Positions 21,919 to 33,686 of a DNA stretch of 64,000 bases are shown here, piece by piece (position 1 is the stretch's first letter; each line of letters opens with the position of its first letter). The position numbers were made by a program, and so were the translations under genes. The notes beneath the pieces are model-generated. The model saw nothing but the letters and a program-made list of their open reading frames with translations. It had not been told where the DNA came from and did not search any database. The stretch is from Notolepis coatsorum (taxonomy: Eukaryota; Chordata; Actinopteri; Aulopiformes; Paralepididae), in the NCBI GenBank assembly GCA_963971535.1, contig OZ020589.1:90146683-90210682 (forward strand), in the 5' to 3' direction.

Positions 21919-22424
21919 CCATACCCATGTCCAGTGTCCTATAATAAGCTTTAATCGAACCCTGGTTCATTTCCTCGGATAGTCCGGTTGGTTTGGGGTG
22001 GTGTGAAAGCTCATTCACTCTTGCAAGTGAACCCTGCTGCGGTTCATTTGAGATGTGAATGCAAAGCGGACCAAAGGCAGAAAAAGACCCAAAAATCGAA
22101 TCTTTTTTTTACGAGAAGACTGAAACATATGTATATAATGAAACACACAATAATTTTTTTTTTCGATTGCCTAAGCATGATTTTGAAAACGGGGCCCGGT
22201 GTTTCAAAACACACAATTAGCACAACCACACACACAATTATCAGAACACATCAGATCCTTTGCTAAATTAAACACTTGTCAAAACCATACACTAATTTAT
22301 AAAAACTACATTTTGTTACCATATGAAACACACGTTTCATATGACTTAATTCTGTTTGAACCAGTTACACACACTGCTGTGCTTAACCTAAAACACATTT
22401 AGCAATTCTACTTCTCGGTGATTA

Positions 22425-23010
22425 GAGTACTGTAAGTGAAGTACGCAGAGAATGTGCAAATATACAATACATTCACCAAACACCAAACACTACACAAGAC
22501 CAATGCTGTGATGAAAATATAATTTATTTATCTACATATACCCAAATCAATGATGCAGACTGATGAAAGAAATTACATTTTCTCTCCATATACCCAAATC
22601 AATGATGCAGACTGATGAAAATATAAATGTTCTCTCCATATAACCAAATCAGTCAACATTTCAACATGGAGAATCACAACAATACATGTCCCAGTTTTCA
22701 TGCTACTATGTGCATAACACTGTAAGCTCAGCAAATATCAGACAAACATAAAATACTGTATCCAGTACAGGTTAAAATGACAGTAAAACAATTTTTTTTT
22801 TTTTAATTTAAACAGAAAATACTAGACATTATCTCTTTGCCTAGCTGGATCTGGCAAGATAATTTTTTGTTGTGATTCTCCATGTTGACTGATTTGGGAA
22901 AATGGGAGAAAATATTTTCATCAGTCTGCATCATTGGTTGTCTTGTGTAGTGTTTGGTGGATGTATTGTATATTTTCACGTTCTCTGTGTACAGTACTTC
23001 ACTCTCCTTC
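22425..23010. repeat. Imperfect inverted repeat
   Basis: AGTGAAGTAC, ATATACAATACAT and CACCAAACACTACACAAGAC at 22435-22500 recur inverted at 22915-23005. The motif CAATGATGCAGACTGATGAAA occurs twice on the left (22550-22620). The 22200-23240 region may be a foldback element nested in the hAT, but its ends could not be fixed. Confidence 0.45.
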
Positions 23011-23467
23011 CATTTTGGTTGAAGACAGGTGAACTCACCTGCTGCATTTTTATAGTGCTTAAACCTGATTGGTGTATCTACAATTAAGCAATGGTGTGTT
23101 TGTGCATCTGATGGCTGTGTTTAACCAATTGGCTCATATGTGTGGTAATTTGACATTCTGTGTCTAATGTAATGCAAGTGTGTTTAGTGTTTTGCAAATC
23201 ACTGTGTGTATTGTTTTGCAAAAAGTGTGAGGCTGACATTGTAGGGGTGCAAATCTGGGCCTATATTTTGCTCCTTGAGTGTAAGGTTTTGATAATTGTG
23301 TAATACTTTTGATTTGTAAACTGTAAAGACTAGAGATGAACTGTTTATTTCTTTTGTACATAGGCTGTGCATATGTTTGTTTGTTTATTTGCTTAAGTGT
23401 ATGATTCTTAACTGTGTTTTTATTTTGTTATTGGTGTATATGTGTGTATGTATGTACAGTATATGTA

Positions 23468-23477
<10 letters not shown>

Positions 23478-23517
<40 letters not shown>
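23478..23517. repeat. (TA)n microsatellite
   Basis: About 20 TA units with TG variants at the edges. Confidence 0.9.
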
Positions 23518-23527
<10 letters not shown>

Positions 23528-23924
23528 GTGTATATATGTATATTTGTACTCCTGTTGGGGCTTCTTGGACCAGATCAATGTTTTATCTGGCTAAATAAAG
23601 GTTAAATAAATAAATAAGAAACTGATGATTTGGTCCTGTTAACTTTGAATTTTCTATGGGGACTGCCCAGATCCCTCTCATGGACCTGGACCTCACTTTG
23701 AGAACCTCTAATGATTCTAGTTATTCAGTATTCATCTCTAATTACTCTAAAATTGCGTATTTCCGTGTTTAAAAAAAAAGAAAAAAAAAACCCGGGCTGA
23801 AGCCCCCAATGTTTTCTAACCCTAAAAACGCCCCTGGTGAGGATAGAAGCCTTGCATCACGTGTCCCCTCCGGTACACGAGGAGGCAGCCTGTCGCATCT
23901 TTTCACCAGACAGCGCAGACTCTC

Positions 23925-24422
23925 AAGTTTCAAGTTTCTTCAAGTTTCTTTAATAGTTGTCATACAGAAGTACAGAATACTTTCATACAAAATGCTTCTT
24001 ACTGTTACGCTCCAGAGACTATGCTAGACAAGATAGTATCAAATAACATAGTATAGCATGTAATTTAGAAGAAGAAAATGAGGTCACAGTGTTCGGTATA
24101 GACATATGTACAATGTTCTGAGTTACCATATAATATACAATACTATGCAGTGTACTAATGTACAGTACTATATAGTGCAAAGCAGAAATGGGATGAGGTA
24201 CAATTTAGGTACAATTTACAGTAAGGTCACGGTGTACGAGTTGTAGTGCAATCCTTCATCAATAAATATAAAGTGTGGGGAGTGGGTGCTACAGTGTGTT
24301 GTTTAAGTGGGTGTGTGCTATAAAGTGTGTGGAGTGGGTGCTACAGTGTGTTTGTTTAAAGTGAGTGTGTGCGTGTGGATGTGTGTGCTATGTGCGTTTG
24401 GTGGTTTGTTGTTGTGTAGTGT
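23925..24422 (-). mobile_element. LINE-A 3' UTR
   Basis: Between the LINE stop codon and SINE sequence. It has AGTGGGTGCTACAGTGTGTT repeats (24280-24360) and ends with short AAGAAACTTG tail repeats at 23925-23950. Confidence 0.65.
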
Positions 24423-27085
24423 TCATTGTTCGTTTAGCAGCCTGATGGCCTGGGGATAGAAGCTTCTTCTGAGTCTTTCTGTGCTCGCCTTGAGACTCCG
24501 GTATCGCTTGCCTGACCGCAGCAGTTCAAAGAGGCAGTTGTTCGGGTGACTGGAGTCTTTAATGATTCTCTTAGCCTTGCCCTTGCAACGCTTGTTGTAA
24601 ATGTTCTGGAGGGTGGGGAGCCCCCCTCCAATTGTGCGTTCGGCTGAACGTGTCACTCTTTGTAGTCTGCTTCGGTCTTGTGCAGTGCTATTCCCAAACC
24701 AGGAGGTGATGTTGCCGGTCAAGATGCTCTCTATTGTACATGAGTAGAAGTTCTTAAGGATCTTCTGACTGACTTGGAACTTCCTTAGGCGCCTGAGGAA
24801 GTAGAGGCGTTGTCGTGCCTTCTTCACAACACTGTCAATGTGTGTGGTCCATGTCAAGTCCTCGGATATGTAGGCTCCGAGGTACTTAAAGTTGTTGACT
24901 CTCTCAACCGGTGCCCCGTCGATGCTGAGGGGGCTGTAGTCCTTGACCCCCGACCTCCTGAAGTCCACAATCATCTCCTTTGTTTTGCTGACGTTCAGGG
25001 AGAGGCTGTTTTCCTGGCACCATCCCGCCAGGACCTTGACCTCTTCCAGGTAGGCCCTCTCGTCGTTGGCAGAGATCAGGCCCACCACCACTGTGTCGTC
25101 AGCAAATTTGATGATTGTATTGCTACTCCGCTGAGCCACACAGTCGTGTGTGTACAGGGAGTAGAGGAGGGGACTCAGAACACAGCCCTGGGGGGCCCCT
25201 ATGTTGAGGGTGATGGATGAGGAGGTGCAGTTGCCTGCTCTCACCACCTGGGGTCTGCCAGTCAGGAAGTCCAAGACCCACTGGCAGAGGTCATAGTTCA
25301 AGCCCAGGTCCCTGAGCTTGGCTATGAGTATGGAGGGGACTATGGTATTGAATGCCGAGCTGTAGTCGATGAATAGCATTCTCACATAGTTCCCCTGCCT
25401 CTTGTCCAGGTGTGATGCTGCTGTGTGCAGCACATGGGCTATGGCGTCCTCCGTGGACCTGTTGGGGCGGTATGCAAATTGCAGGGGGTCCATGTTGATG
25501 GGGAGGGAGGAGCAGATGTAGCCCTTTACTAGCTTCTCAAAGCACTTCATGGCTATGGAGGTGAGAGCTACAGGGCGGTAGTCGTTGAGGCAAGCAGGCT
25601 TGGATTTTTTGGGTACAGGGATAATAGTGGACTTCTTCAGGCAGGTGGGGATGACAGCCTGTTCTAAGGACAGGTTAAATATGTCAGTGAATACTGGGGC
25701 CAGTTGGTCGGCACAGACTTTTAGGACACGGCCGGGGATGCCGTCCGGACCTGCTGCCTTCCTGATATTCACTTTTTTAAAGGTCCGCCTCACCTCATGC
25801 TCTGTTACCCTGAACACTGCGCCTCCATCAGCAGCCGACCCCCCCCCCCCCATTGCCGTGGCTTGTGAGCTGGTGTTGTTATTACCAGCATCAAACCTCG
25901 CATAGAAGGTATTGAGGTCATTTGCTAAGGAGATGTCACTGTTCAGTTTGAGGGAGGCGCCTTTGTAGTCTGTCATCGTTTTGAGCCCCTGCCACATAGC
26001 TCTAGAGTCAGCTTGTTCAAACTGGAGTTCAATTTTATCTCTGTAGCGCCGTTTGGCCTCTGACACTGTCCTCCTTACGTTGTATCGCGCCACCTTGTGG
26101 TCATTCATGTTGCCTGCCACTAGGCCGTCGTTGTATGCTTTGGTGCGCTCTCTCAGAGCTTCACGGACGGATTTGTCTACCCAGGGTTTTTGATTTGGGT
26201 AAACTCTCATTTTGGTAGTGGGGATTGTTTCTTCCACCAAAGTACAAACATAGTCCAGCACTGTCTCCGTGTAGACATTAATGTTATCTGTGTCGCGGAA
26301 CACATTCCAGTCTGTGCAGTCAAACGCAGCCTGGAGCGTCTCCTCTGACGTCAAATCCCATTTCTGCACCTCTCGCGAGACTACAGGAGTACTTTTGATT
26401 CTCTGTTTGTACATTGGTGAAAGAAAAATGGACGTGTGATCTGATTTATCAAAGCCACTATCAGAATGAGCCTTGTAGCCACCTTTAAATTGCGTGTAAC
26501 AGTGATCTAGGATGTTACCGCCTCTGGTGTTGCAAGTCACATGCTGATAGAAGTCAGGTAATACCTTTCTCAGATTGGCGCTATTGAAATCACCCAGCAC
26601 TAAAATGGCGGCGTTAACGTTCGCCGCTTGTATTCTATTTACCTCGTCGTGGAGTCTGGAGAGCGCGACGTTGTTACTGGCTTGCGGTGGAATATACACT
26701 CCGACAAGGATGATCGCCGTTAACTCCCTCGGGAGGAAGAAAGGACGACACTTGATGGTTATATATTCCAGGTCTGGGCAGCAGTGGTTGGATAATTCCT
26801 TCACGTTAGTTGGATCGCTCCAATTGTTGTTAAACATGAAGGCAATACCTCCTCCACGTTGTTTACCGGACTCTGCTGTACGATCCTTGCGGTGGATAAA
26901 GAAGTGTTCGGCCGGTTGGATAGCGTGGTCTGGAACGTCCGGCGCCAGCCACGTCTCGGTGAAGCAGAGAACGTTGCAGTCTCTGACGTCTCTTTGGTAT
27001 TGAATCCTTGCACGGATATCGTCCAGTTTATGTGGCAAGGAGTAACGCGTGGGAGGCTCACGCTGCCCCCGATACTTCCTGTCTC
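24423..27085 (-). CDS. LINE-A (CR1/Rex-type) endonuclease-reverse transcriptase
   Basis: The frame is open from an upstream TGA near 27108 to the stop at 24423. The 871-residue reading begins at TTG (27038). The LINE itself appears to start near 27085, so the protein is 5'-truncated. An APE-type endonuclease comes first: CFTETWL, then GGGIAFMF, VYIPPQA, VLGDFNSA and SDHTSIFL. The RT follows: [38 protein letters not shown] (motif A), [15 protein letters not shown] (motif B) and [10 protein letters not shown] (motif C). The C-terminal LYFLRRLRKFQVS, RTIGGGLP and NKRCKGKAKRI are typical of fish CR1/Rex1-like LINEs. No internal stop was seen. It nicks target DNA and copies its RNA there. The 3' UTR runs to a CAAGTTTCTT-rich tail at about 23925. 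It is inserted in the SINE. Confidence 0.88.
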
Positions 27086-27209
27086 TGCTGTACAGGAGTC
27101 ACCCAACCGACCTGTAGGAGTCTCTGTCCACAACATCCAATCCCCACCCATCGACTTTCCACCCGCTACCTCTGCCAATTGAGATAGTATGACGACTGGC
27201 CCAAGCCGC

Positions 27210-29107
27210 TAGGGGTGGGAATCGCCAGAGACCTCGCGATACGATACTATCGCGATACTTGAGCCGCGATACGATAGTACCGCGATACTCGATATATCGC
27301 GAATATTGTCTGTTCATCTCACTTCAATCAATTTGATTGCAGAACATGGTATTTACTCAAGCAGACAGATGTAAACACTGTAATCTATGTTGCATGTACC
27401 TGACAAACTGAACTGTTTGTATTACAGTCATTCCAACTTAACTGAATGCACGTGTGTGTGGACCAGTGTTAATTTTGTTGACTAAATTGATGACGAAAGA
27501 TGTTCGTCAACGAAGGTTTTTTTCATGACGACAACGAGATGTGACGTCACGTTATTGAAGACCACGTGACGCCAACACGACTAAATAGTTAATTACATAT
27601 CGTTGACCACAACTGAGCACACAAAAATGTAGTTTACAAAAACCATGACGAATTCTCTCTTAATTTATGTTGACTAAAACAAGATGAGACAAAATAATTA
27701 TAACTTTTAGAATAAGTCACATTATTATTTCAGCATTTCCCATTTCCGTTTCCGGGTTAAGCTCAGCAGCGTTTATGGCTAAAAGCCAAGCTACATAACA
27801 TACGTGAGGCTAAAAACCGCGTCCCAGGTCTCTGGTGACTACAGCTTATACCAATAACCATGAACGTAATATCTGCTACTCTCTCAACACTCCTGCGGCA
27901 GCCGAACAGTTCTACCAAAAGAACATAGCATTTAAGACGACGGAGGCTGAGAGGATGGCTAGGCTGCCAGGCGAGCTAATAGCTATAGCTAATAGCATGG
28001 GAGTCGGGACCTATATCCCAGACTACTATCAACATTACACATGGATACAACAAGGACAAGACCACGTTCACTTAAAAAGGTAATATTGGTATGAAAAGAA
28101 AAGAAACAGACTAGTACTAACACTGAGATTGACCCCGCTATAAGTTATGAATCCCTTTAGCGCTTGAAGTGCACTAAAACGTCGTAATGACTTTTTATTT
28201 TTCATATAATGTTGGGTACATGCTCAGTAGAGTTAGAACGCTCCCAGTCTTAGGGGCTGTGATATTTTGTTACCACACTTTATGCACATAGAAGTGCGGT
28301 GGCAGGGTCGCTAAGCTAATGTTATTAGCCGAATGCTCTGATGGGGGCCGCCATTTTAAGTGACGTCAGCGATCTACGGTACGACTCGAGGGACAAAAGG
28401 GAATGTGTGTGACGTGTGTGAAATTTGTACAGTAGGTACCAGTGAGAATTGCAATCAGTGTGTACTGTGTATTTACACTATCCCAATGTTCCATTGTTGG
28501 TTAAAAAAAAAAGCAATTTAAATCAGAATATGTTCCATTCCATGTCTGACTATTTCTGAATCTATTGACCATTTCAAGGAATGTTTGGTTACTATTGGGC
28601 TTCTAGCCTTCTACTGAACTTATTGTGAATCAGCTGATAGGGTTTGGGCTAGACTATACTTAATAAATAGAATTGCATTATTTACAATATAAAAATATAA
28701 AATGCCTTTTTTTCATTAGCGAAAACTAGACTAAAATCATCAGTTTTCTGCGACTAAATCTAGATAAAAACAGAAAAGACAAAATCGAGACTAACACTGA
28801 CTAAGACTAAAATGCTCAGACTAAAACTGACTAAACGAAAAATAAATGCAGATGACTAAATATGATGAAAACGAAAAAGGAGCACTTGACACATGACTAA
28901 GACTAAAACTAAAATGAAAATAGCTGCCAAAATTAACACTGGTGTGGACTACTGTACTATTACAGGTATTGAAATGAACAATGCAACTTCTTTATAATTT
29001 TTTTTATGAATAATTAAATATCGATACTTGGTGTCCCTGTATCGATACAGTATCGCCACGCAAAGTATCGCGATACTACTACGTATCGATTTTTTCCCCC
29101 ACCCCTA
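27210..29107. mobile_element. hAT element in SINE, containing another hAT
   Basis: Ends TAGGGGTGGGAATCG and TTTCCCCCACCCCTA are flanked by the 8-bp duplication CAAGCCGC (27202-27209 and 29108-29115). The subterminal parts are rich in TATCGCGATAC. The interior around 27340-27450 (TCAAGCAGACAGATGT through CAGTCATTCC) is shared with the small hAT at 53791-54372, so these are related non-autonomous elements. No transposase was seen. Confidence 0.87.
27464..28941. mobile_element. hAT element nested in 27210-29107
   Basis: Ends CAGTGTTAATTTTG and CAAAATTAACACTG are perfect inverted repeats, flanked by the 8-bp duplication GTGTGGAC (27456-27463 and 28942-28949). The subterminal right part is a run of ACTAAAA/GACTAAA repeats. 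The open frame at 27835-28083 is short, has no motif I recognise, and is not called. Confidence 0.87.
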
Positions 29108-29215
29108 CAAGCCGCAGGAAATGCTGACTCGGGGAGTCGAGACCGGAGTCTCTTGCATTGGTGACGAGCGCAATCTCCGCTACGCCACCCAGCCGCCCCC
29201 ATAAACATATTTCTT

Positions 29216-29430
29216 GATGTTTCCTTTTTTTAAGTAAGTAAAGAGGCCTATGTTCATATCGGTGAGCACAATTTGTAACACAAAAAGAGTGACGTGTAGC
29301 CTATTTATTTATTTAATATTTTATTTATTCATTTTATTATTATTATTTTATTTGTTGCCATGCCTAAAATAATAAAGTCAAGTATAGGGCTAAAACATTT
29401 TCATAAACAATAATAAAAAAAATTGTTATA
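29216..29430. other. No gene recognised
   Basis: AT-rich flank of the split SINE with TTATTTATTTA simple sequence. Confidence 0.5.
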
Positions 29431-30692
29431 TGGTTATAATAAAAGCTTTTCTATACATTTGTCTGATTGATTGATTGAAAACTTTATTAACACATTGGCG
29501 GCCACTGAGATGAGTCTAATATCACTAGAGACGACCAGCATTTGTAAACAGACTTGGGGCTGTTTGTAGAGCTAAATCTATACTTTATAGTATTGCTATC
29601 TGTCCATTCTCATTGTCAATTGAGTCCATAAACCATCCCTTCAAAATGGCTTAAAGAAAAAAAATGTCATCAATACGTTCTCATTTTATAGCGCCGTGAA
29701 TATAAGCGTTATACGGCATTTGGTCTAGTATATTTCCTGGAAGGCTAGATAAAGGGCTAATAGCTACTAACGTTATATCCAATGGCATTTCCGTTATACA
29801 TAAGCTACAGTTAAAACTCAAACTGCATATGATCGGCACGATCCTCAAGCATGTATGCATGAAAGGGGGGGGGCGGGGGACGTCGTTTCTTATTATTGAT
29901 TACCAATAACCGTGTTCGTCTAAGTAGCCACATACGCTGATCGTATCGTATCATAACAAGGCCCGATCGGGCTGTAATTTACGTAAAAAAGATCTTACCA
30001 TGAGCCGGTTGGATCCCCCCGAGCATTTCCCCGTTATCGGTCGCCATCTGGTAGATCGATGTCCATTGGCTGATGATAAATCCCCTTATTGCATAGTGAA
30101 ATCCACGATCCAAAACTTATTCCATGCAACAGACAATAGCTATCGCTTCAGGTGAGTAGAAAACTACATTAGAGAAAAAAAAGACAACTTCGGCCACAGG
30201 GAACACTGCATTATCGCGATAGCGCCCCTAAGAGGATCTGGCCGGTAATGTCCTTTCTCGAATTCAAAGAGTAGGGTACATCTGCAGTGCAGCTCGGCGA
30301 CCTTGAATAGGTTATTAAAATGGAATAAAAGCCAAAACAACTTGCCACGGATATATCCGTCCTTCGGTCCATTAAGCATGGATTCGAAAGCCGGATATAT
30401 CCGTGCTTGGGCGCCATTGTGTTAACAGATTGCAGAATGGGTACAATACAGTACAGCTCAATACAACAACAGTGGACTGGAGGATGAAGACCAGAAAAAG
30501 ACTTTCGGCTTTTTTACACAAGGGTCCTCCATTTTCAATTCATCAAAACATTTAGAGACATACAAATATACAGTAGTTTCATAAAAATGTAATTGTTTGG
30601 GGGAAAAAGGAAAAACATTGTGATGTGTATCGTCGAAACAAAAGGTCAGAAAATATCGTGATATCATATTTAGGACATATCGCCCAGCCCTA
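29431..30692. mobile_element. hAT family-2 copy, right end only
   Basis: The right terminus GATATCATATTTAGGACATATCGCCCAGCCCTA (ending 30692) matches that of 49774-53147. It also shares the LINE-B tail variant with AACAACAGTGGACTGGAGG (30460-30480). The left part (29431-29486) is ATAAAAGCTTTTCTATACATTTG, the inverse of 20440-20490. It is interrupted by the TTAA element 29491-30421. No left terminus or TTTCAACC duplication was found upstream. Confidence 0.55.
29491..30421. mobile_element. TTAA-flanked (piggyBac-type) non-autonomous element
   Basis: Ends CACATTGGCGGCC and GGCGCCATTGTG are flanked by TTAA (29487-29490 and 30422-30425). Removal restores the LINE-B tail CTTTATTAACAGATTGCAG seen elsewhere, which gives an exact empty-site comparison inside the window. 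No transposase was seen in 931 bp. The start resembles that of 45065-47446 (shared TTGTAGAGCTAAA and TCTAATA). Confidence 0.75.
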
Positions 30693-31070
30693 TTTCAACC
30701 CGAGCGTAGCAGACATGTTCCCTGACTCTGCTCAGAGGTACTCTGCGGGGAAAACGAAAGCTCATCTCATCAAAGGTAAGATGGCTTTCTTATGGCTAGC
30801 CACAGACTAGCTAGCAGCTAACGTTACTAATGAATAGACAATATACTAGCCTAGGTTTACCCTGCTTTCTGTTAAATGGCTGCTGTGAAAATGATCTATA
30901 GATAGACTGTTTTGGAAATATAAAGGACAATCAAATCTAATCACTGGACTCTTTTGCTCAACAGGTGCCATAGCTGTGGAGTTTGATGACGAAGTTACAA
31001 GCATATGTAAAGCTCAGCCTTTTTCATTGTTCGTCATTCTGTGTCTCTCCAAAGCATCCAGAGAGTGATA
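30693..31070 (+). CDS. Two exon-like segments, hAT-transposase-like
   Basis: An open stretch (FNPSVADMFPDSAQRYS... with GKTKAHLIKG) ends at a GTAAGA donor (30776). A CTCAACAG acceptor at about 30965 continues the same frame (AIAVEFDDEVTSICKAQPFSL) to TGA at about 31068. The MFPDS...GKTK block and the QPFSL segment resemble the N-terminal part of hAT-type transposases and genes derived from them. This is a recollection of the family pattern, not a search result. The upstream exon is cut by a hAT insertion. It could be a remnant of a transposon or of a domesticated gene. Confidence 0.3.
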
Positions 31071-31084
31071 AATAAGACAGTCTA

Positions 31085-31470
31085 ATTAGATTCAAATGTA
31101 TTGTCATTATACAGCACAAGTACAGTACAACGAAAAGACGTTTGGCATCCAACCAGAGTGCAAATGTAACAGTAAAGTGCAACAGTAATATACAATGTGC
31201 TGGGTATAAAATATATAAATGAGTACTACTGAGTAATAGTGCTAATCAGATGTATGTACAGATCATTTTAAACAAAAGTCACTTTAAAGGAAGGAGGTAT
31301 TGTATATAGTATAGTTTAGATATATTAAGAGTTAAAATTGTATATTGTATAGTAGTGTACATAGGAACCAGTTTCTCAGGAACTTAGCATGTCTTTTTTA
31401 TCATGCATATCTTGTGTCCGCATTTCACTGTATTCCCTGATATGTATGTGACAAATAAACCTCTTGATTC
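31085..31470. mobile_element. LINE 3' UTR fragments
   Basis: 31085-31330 is largely the reverse complement of 35440-35695 (TTGTCATTATACAGCACAAGTACAG and the AACCAGAGTGCAAATGT block). 31330-31470 ends GTGACAAATAAACCTCTTGATTC, like the Rex-type LINE tail at about 51.6 kb. No coding sequence. Confidence 0.5.
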
Positions 31471-31530
31471 TTCTTGAGTTGTAGTATTAATATGTACAGT
31501 GATGAAGGTATAAAGACACTATGGTAATAC

Positions 31531-31897
31531 ATTGATTGATTGAAAACTTTAACAGATTGCAGAATGGGTACAGTACAGTACGGCTCAATACACACAATTG
31601 TTAAGGGGATGCAGACCAGAGAAAGACTTTAGTCTTGTTTACATCAGGGTCCCCCATTTTCAATTTATGACAGACACAATATACAGATATATATCATGAT
31701 ATACAGTACTGTTACATTTGTGACATACATAAACATGATATGCAAATATACAGTACAGTACAGAGATCCTAACAGAAAATTATATACATAATGAGGGGGA
31801 GGATTTTTCAAATCCCAATGTTGAATGAATGAAAACTTCAGAATGGGTACAATACAGTACGGCTCAATACACACAATTGTTAAGGGGATGCAGACCT
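31531..31897 (-). mobile_element. Two LINE-B 3' tails in reverse
   Basis: 31531-31675 and 31830-31897 each carry the reverse LINE-B 3' end (GCAGAATGGGTAC...CAATTGTTAAGGGGATGCAG). The second abuts the forward LINE-B copy directly. Confidence 0.7.
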
Positions 31898-31904
31898 GAG
31901 ACAC

Positions 31905-32567
31905 ATGCAGACCACTGACACATGCCTCCTCTATTTGAACGACCACATCAAACAAGAGGTGGACGCGGGCAAATACTGCGGCATGGTCATGCTGGACCTA
32001 CAAAAGGCCTTCGACACTGTCAATCACTCCATTCTAATGGACAAGCTAAAAGCAATTGGTTTTGATAGCTTATCAGTGAGCTGGATGCAATCCTACCTGG
32101 AGGGGAGAGAACAGATGGTAGAGGTAAACGGTACTCTATCCCCCCCCCTCACAGTGAGCTGTGGTGTTCCACAAGGAAGCATACTAGGACCGCTACTCTT
32201 CCTAATTTATGCAAATGACATGTCGTCAGCCTGTGACTGCAACTTGTTCCTGTTTGCGGACGACTCAGCCCTGCTGGTCTCTGACAAGAACAAGTTGCAG
32301 GTTGAAAAAACCCTCAGCACGGAACTAGGCAAAATCTGCATATGGCTCGCTGATAACAAACTATCATTACACATGGGCAAAACAGAGTCCATTCTCTTCG
32401 GTTCAAATAACAAACTCAGCAAGACCGACGGCTTCTCAGTTACAGTGGGTGACAATATTGTCACAAGGAAAGACGAAATTACCTACCTGGGTTCCATCCT
32501 AGAGGCAAATCTTTCCTGTGACAAAATGGCATCCAATGTAATAAAAAAAAGTCAACCAACGAACTAG
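31905..32567 (+). pseudogene. LINE-B reverse transcriptase, 5'-truncated
   Basis: The RT core is present. MLDLQKAFDTVNHSIL is motif A, SCGVPQGSILGPLLFLIYANDM is motif B, and LFLFADDSALLV is motif C (FADD). It continues IWLADNKLSLHMGKTES. The N-terminal endonuclease is missing, as in a 5'-truncated insertion starting near 31898. The frame ends prematurely at 32567 because of a shift in an A8 run at about 32542-32549, after which coding continues at 32572 in another frame. It belongs to the jockey/I-type group of non-LTR elements by motifs; the exact clade is not assigned. Confidence 0.82.
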
Positions 32568-32571
32568 ATTC

Positions 32572-33114
32572 TTGTACCGGATCTCCTCTCTGGTAAACAA
32601 GAATACCCTGAAGACTCTGGCAGGAGCACTCATTCAAGGGTACTATGACTATGCGTGCACCTCATGGTACCAAAGCACCTCAAAGGCGCTTAAAACAAAA
32701 TTACAAACATCACAAAACAAACTGGTCAGACTACTACTTGACCTGAACCCCAGAACCCACCTCACCCCTGCCCACTTTGACAACCTAGGATGGCTTAGAG
32801 TAGATGACAGAGTACAGCAACTTGCAATGGGCCTGGTCTACAAGATACACTATACGACCGGGGTGCCCATGTACATGTCAAAATACTTCCCAAAGGTCAG
32901 TGAATACCACAACCACTACACCAGAGGAAGCTCAACAAATCATGTTAAACCCAGATTCGGCTCAAACAAGGGACTAAACACGTTTTGCAATTATGCCACA
33001 ACAATGTGGAACGCCCTACCCAAAGCTGTAAAGGAATGTGAATCCCTGCCCACATTCAAAACCGCTCTTAAAGAGCACCTACGGGAGGCTGCAATTCGAA
33101 ACTGGCCACCGTAA
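32572..33114 (+). pseudogene. LINE-B C-terminal part after frameshift
   Basis: Continues the preceding frame: LYRISSLVNKNTLKTLAG, ALIQGYYDYACTSWY, RTHLTPAHFDNLGWL, RFGSNKGLNTF and MWNALPKAVKECESLPTFK, ending NWPP and TAA. The WNALP segment is the conserved LINE C-terminus. The start at 32572 is not a genuine start codon for this protein. The 3' UTR to about 33530 has CCTCCTAATGTACAGTCCCC repeats and the abundant tail ending AATAAAGTTTTCATTCATTC. Confidence 0.8.
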
Positions 33115-33590
33115 ATGCCCAAAACCCCCACCACCTCCTAATAGACAGTCTCCTCCCCACCGCATGTATATATTCCCTCCCCGCCGTATGTATATTTCCC
33201 TCCCAACCACCCACCACCTCCTAATGTACAGTCCCCTCCCCATCATATGTATATACTCTGTCAGGATCTAGGGGTAACAGTACTGTATATTTGAATACCG
33301 CTTATATCACAAATGTATCAGTACTAAATACCTATATGTCCCTATGCCATAAATGTCATGTATGTTGTGTATGTCATAAATGTCTATATGAATTGAAAAT
33401 GGGGGACCCTGATGGAAACAAGACAAACGTCTTTCTCAGGTCTGCATCCCCTTAACAATTGTATGTATTGAGCCGTACTGTATTGTACCCATTCTGCAAT
33501 CTGTTAAATAAAGTTTTCATTCATTCGTTCACGTTTGTCTTGTTTCCATCAGGGTCCCCCATTTTCAATTCATATAGCTATGGTACCTAG
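33115..33590 (+). mobile_element. LINE-B 3' UTR and tail
   Basis: The UTR ends with GAATTGAAAATGGGGGACC and AATAAAGTTTTCATTCATTC at about 33530. It is immediately followed by a short inverted tail piece (TTGTTTCCATCAGGGTCCCCC, 33540-33580). Confidence 0.75.
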
Positions 33591-33686
33591 TATGACATAT
33601 CATGCCAGTTAGGGTACCTTGTGTATACTAAACCAGCATAGGCATATTTTTCCTATATTTATTGTAACGTAGTTTAGTTTTATTAA

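Noticed and set aside
24810..25905. Plus-strand frames of 100-136 residues
   Set aside because: Shadows of the minus-strand LINE-A reading frame.
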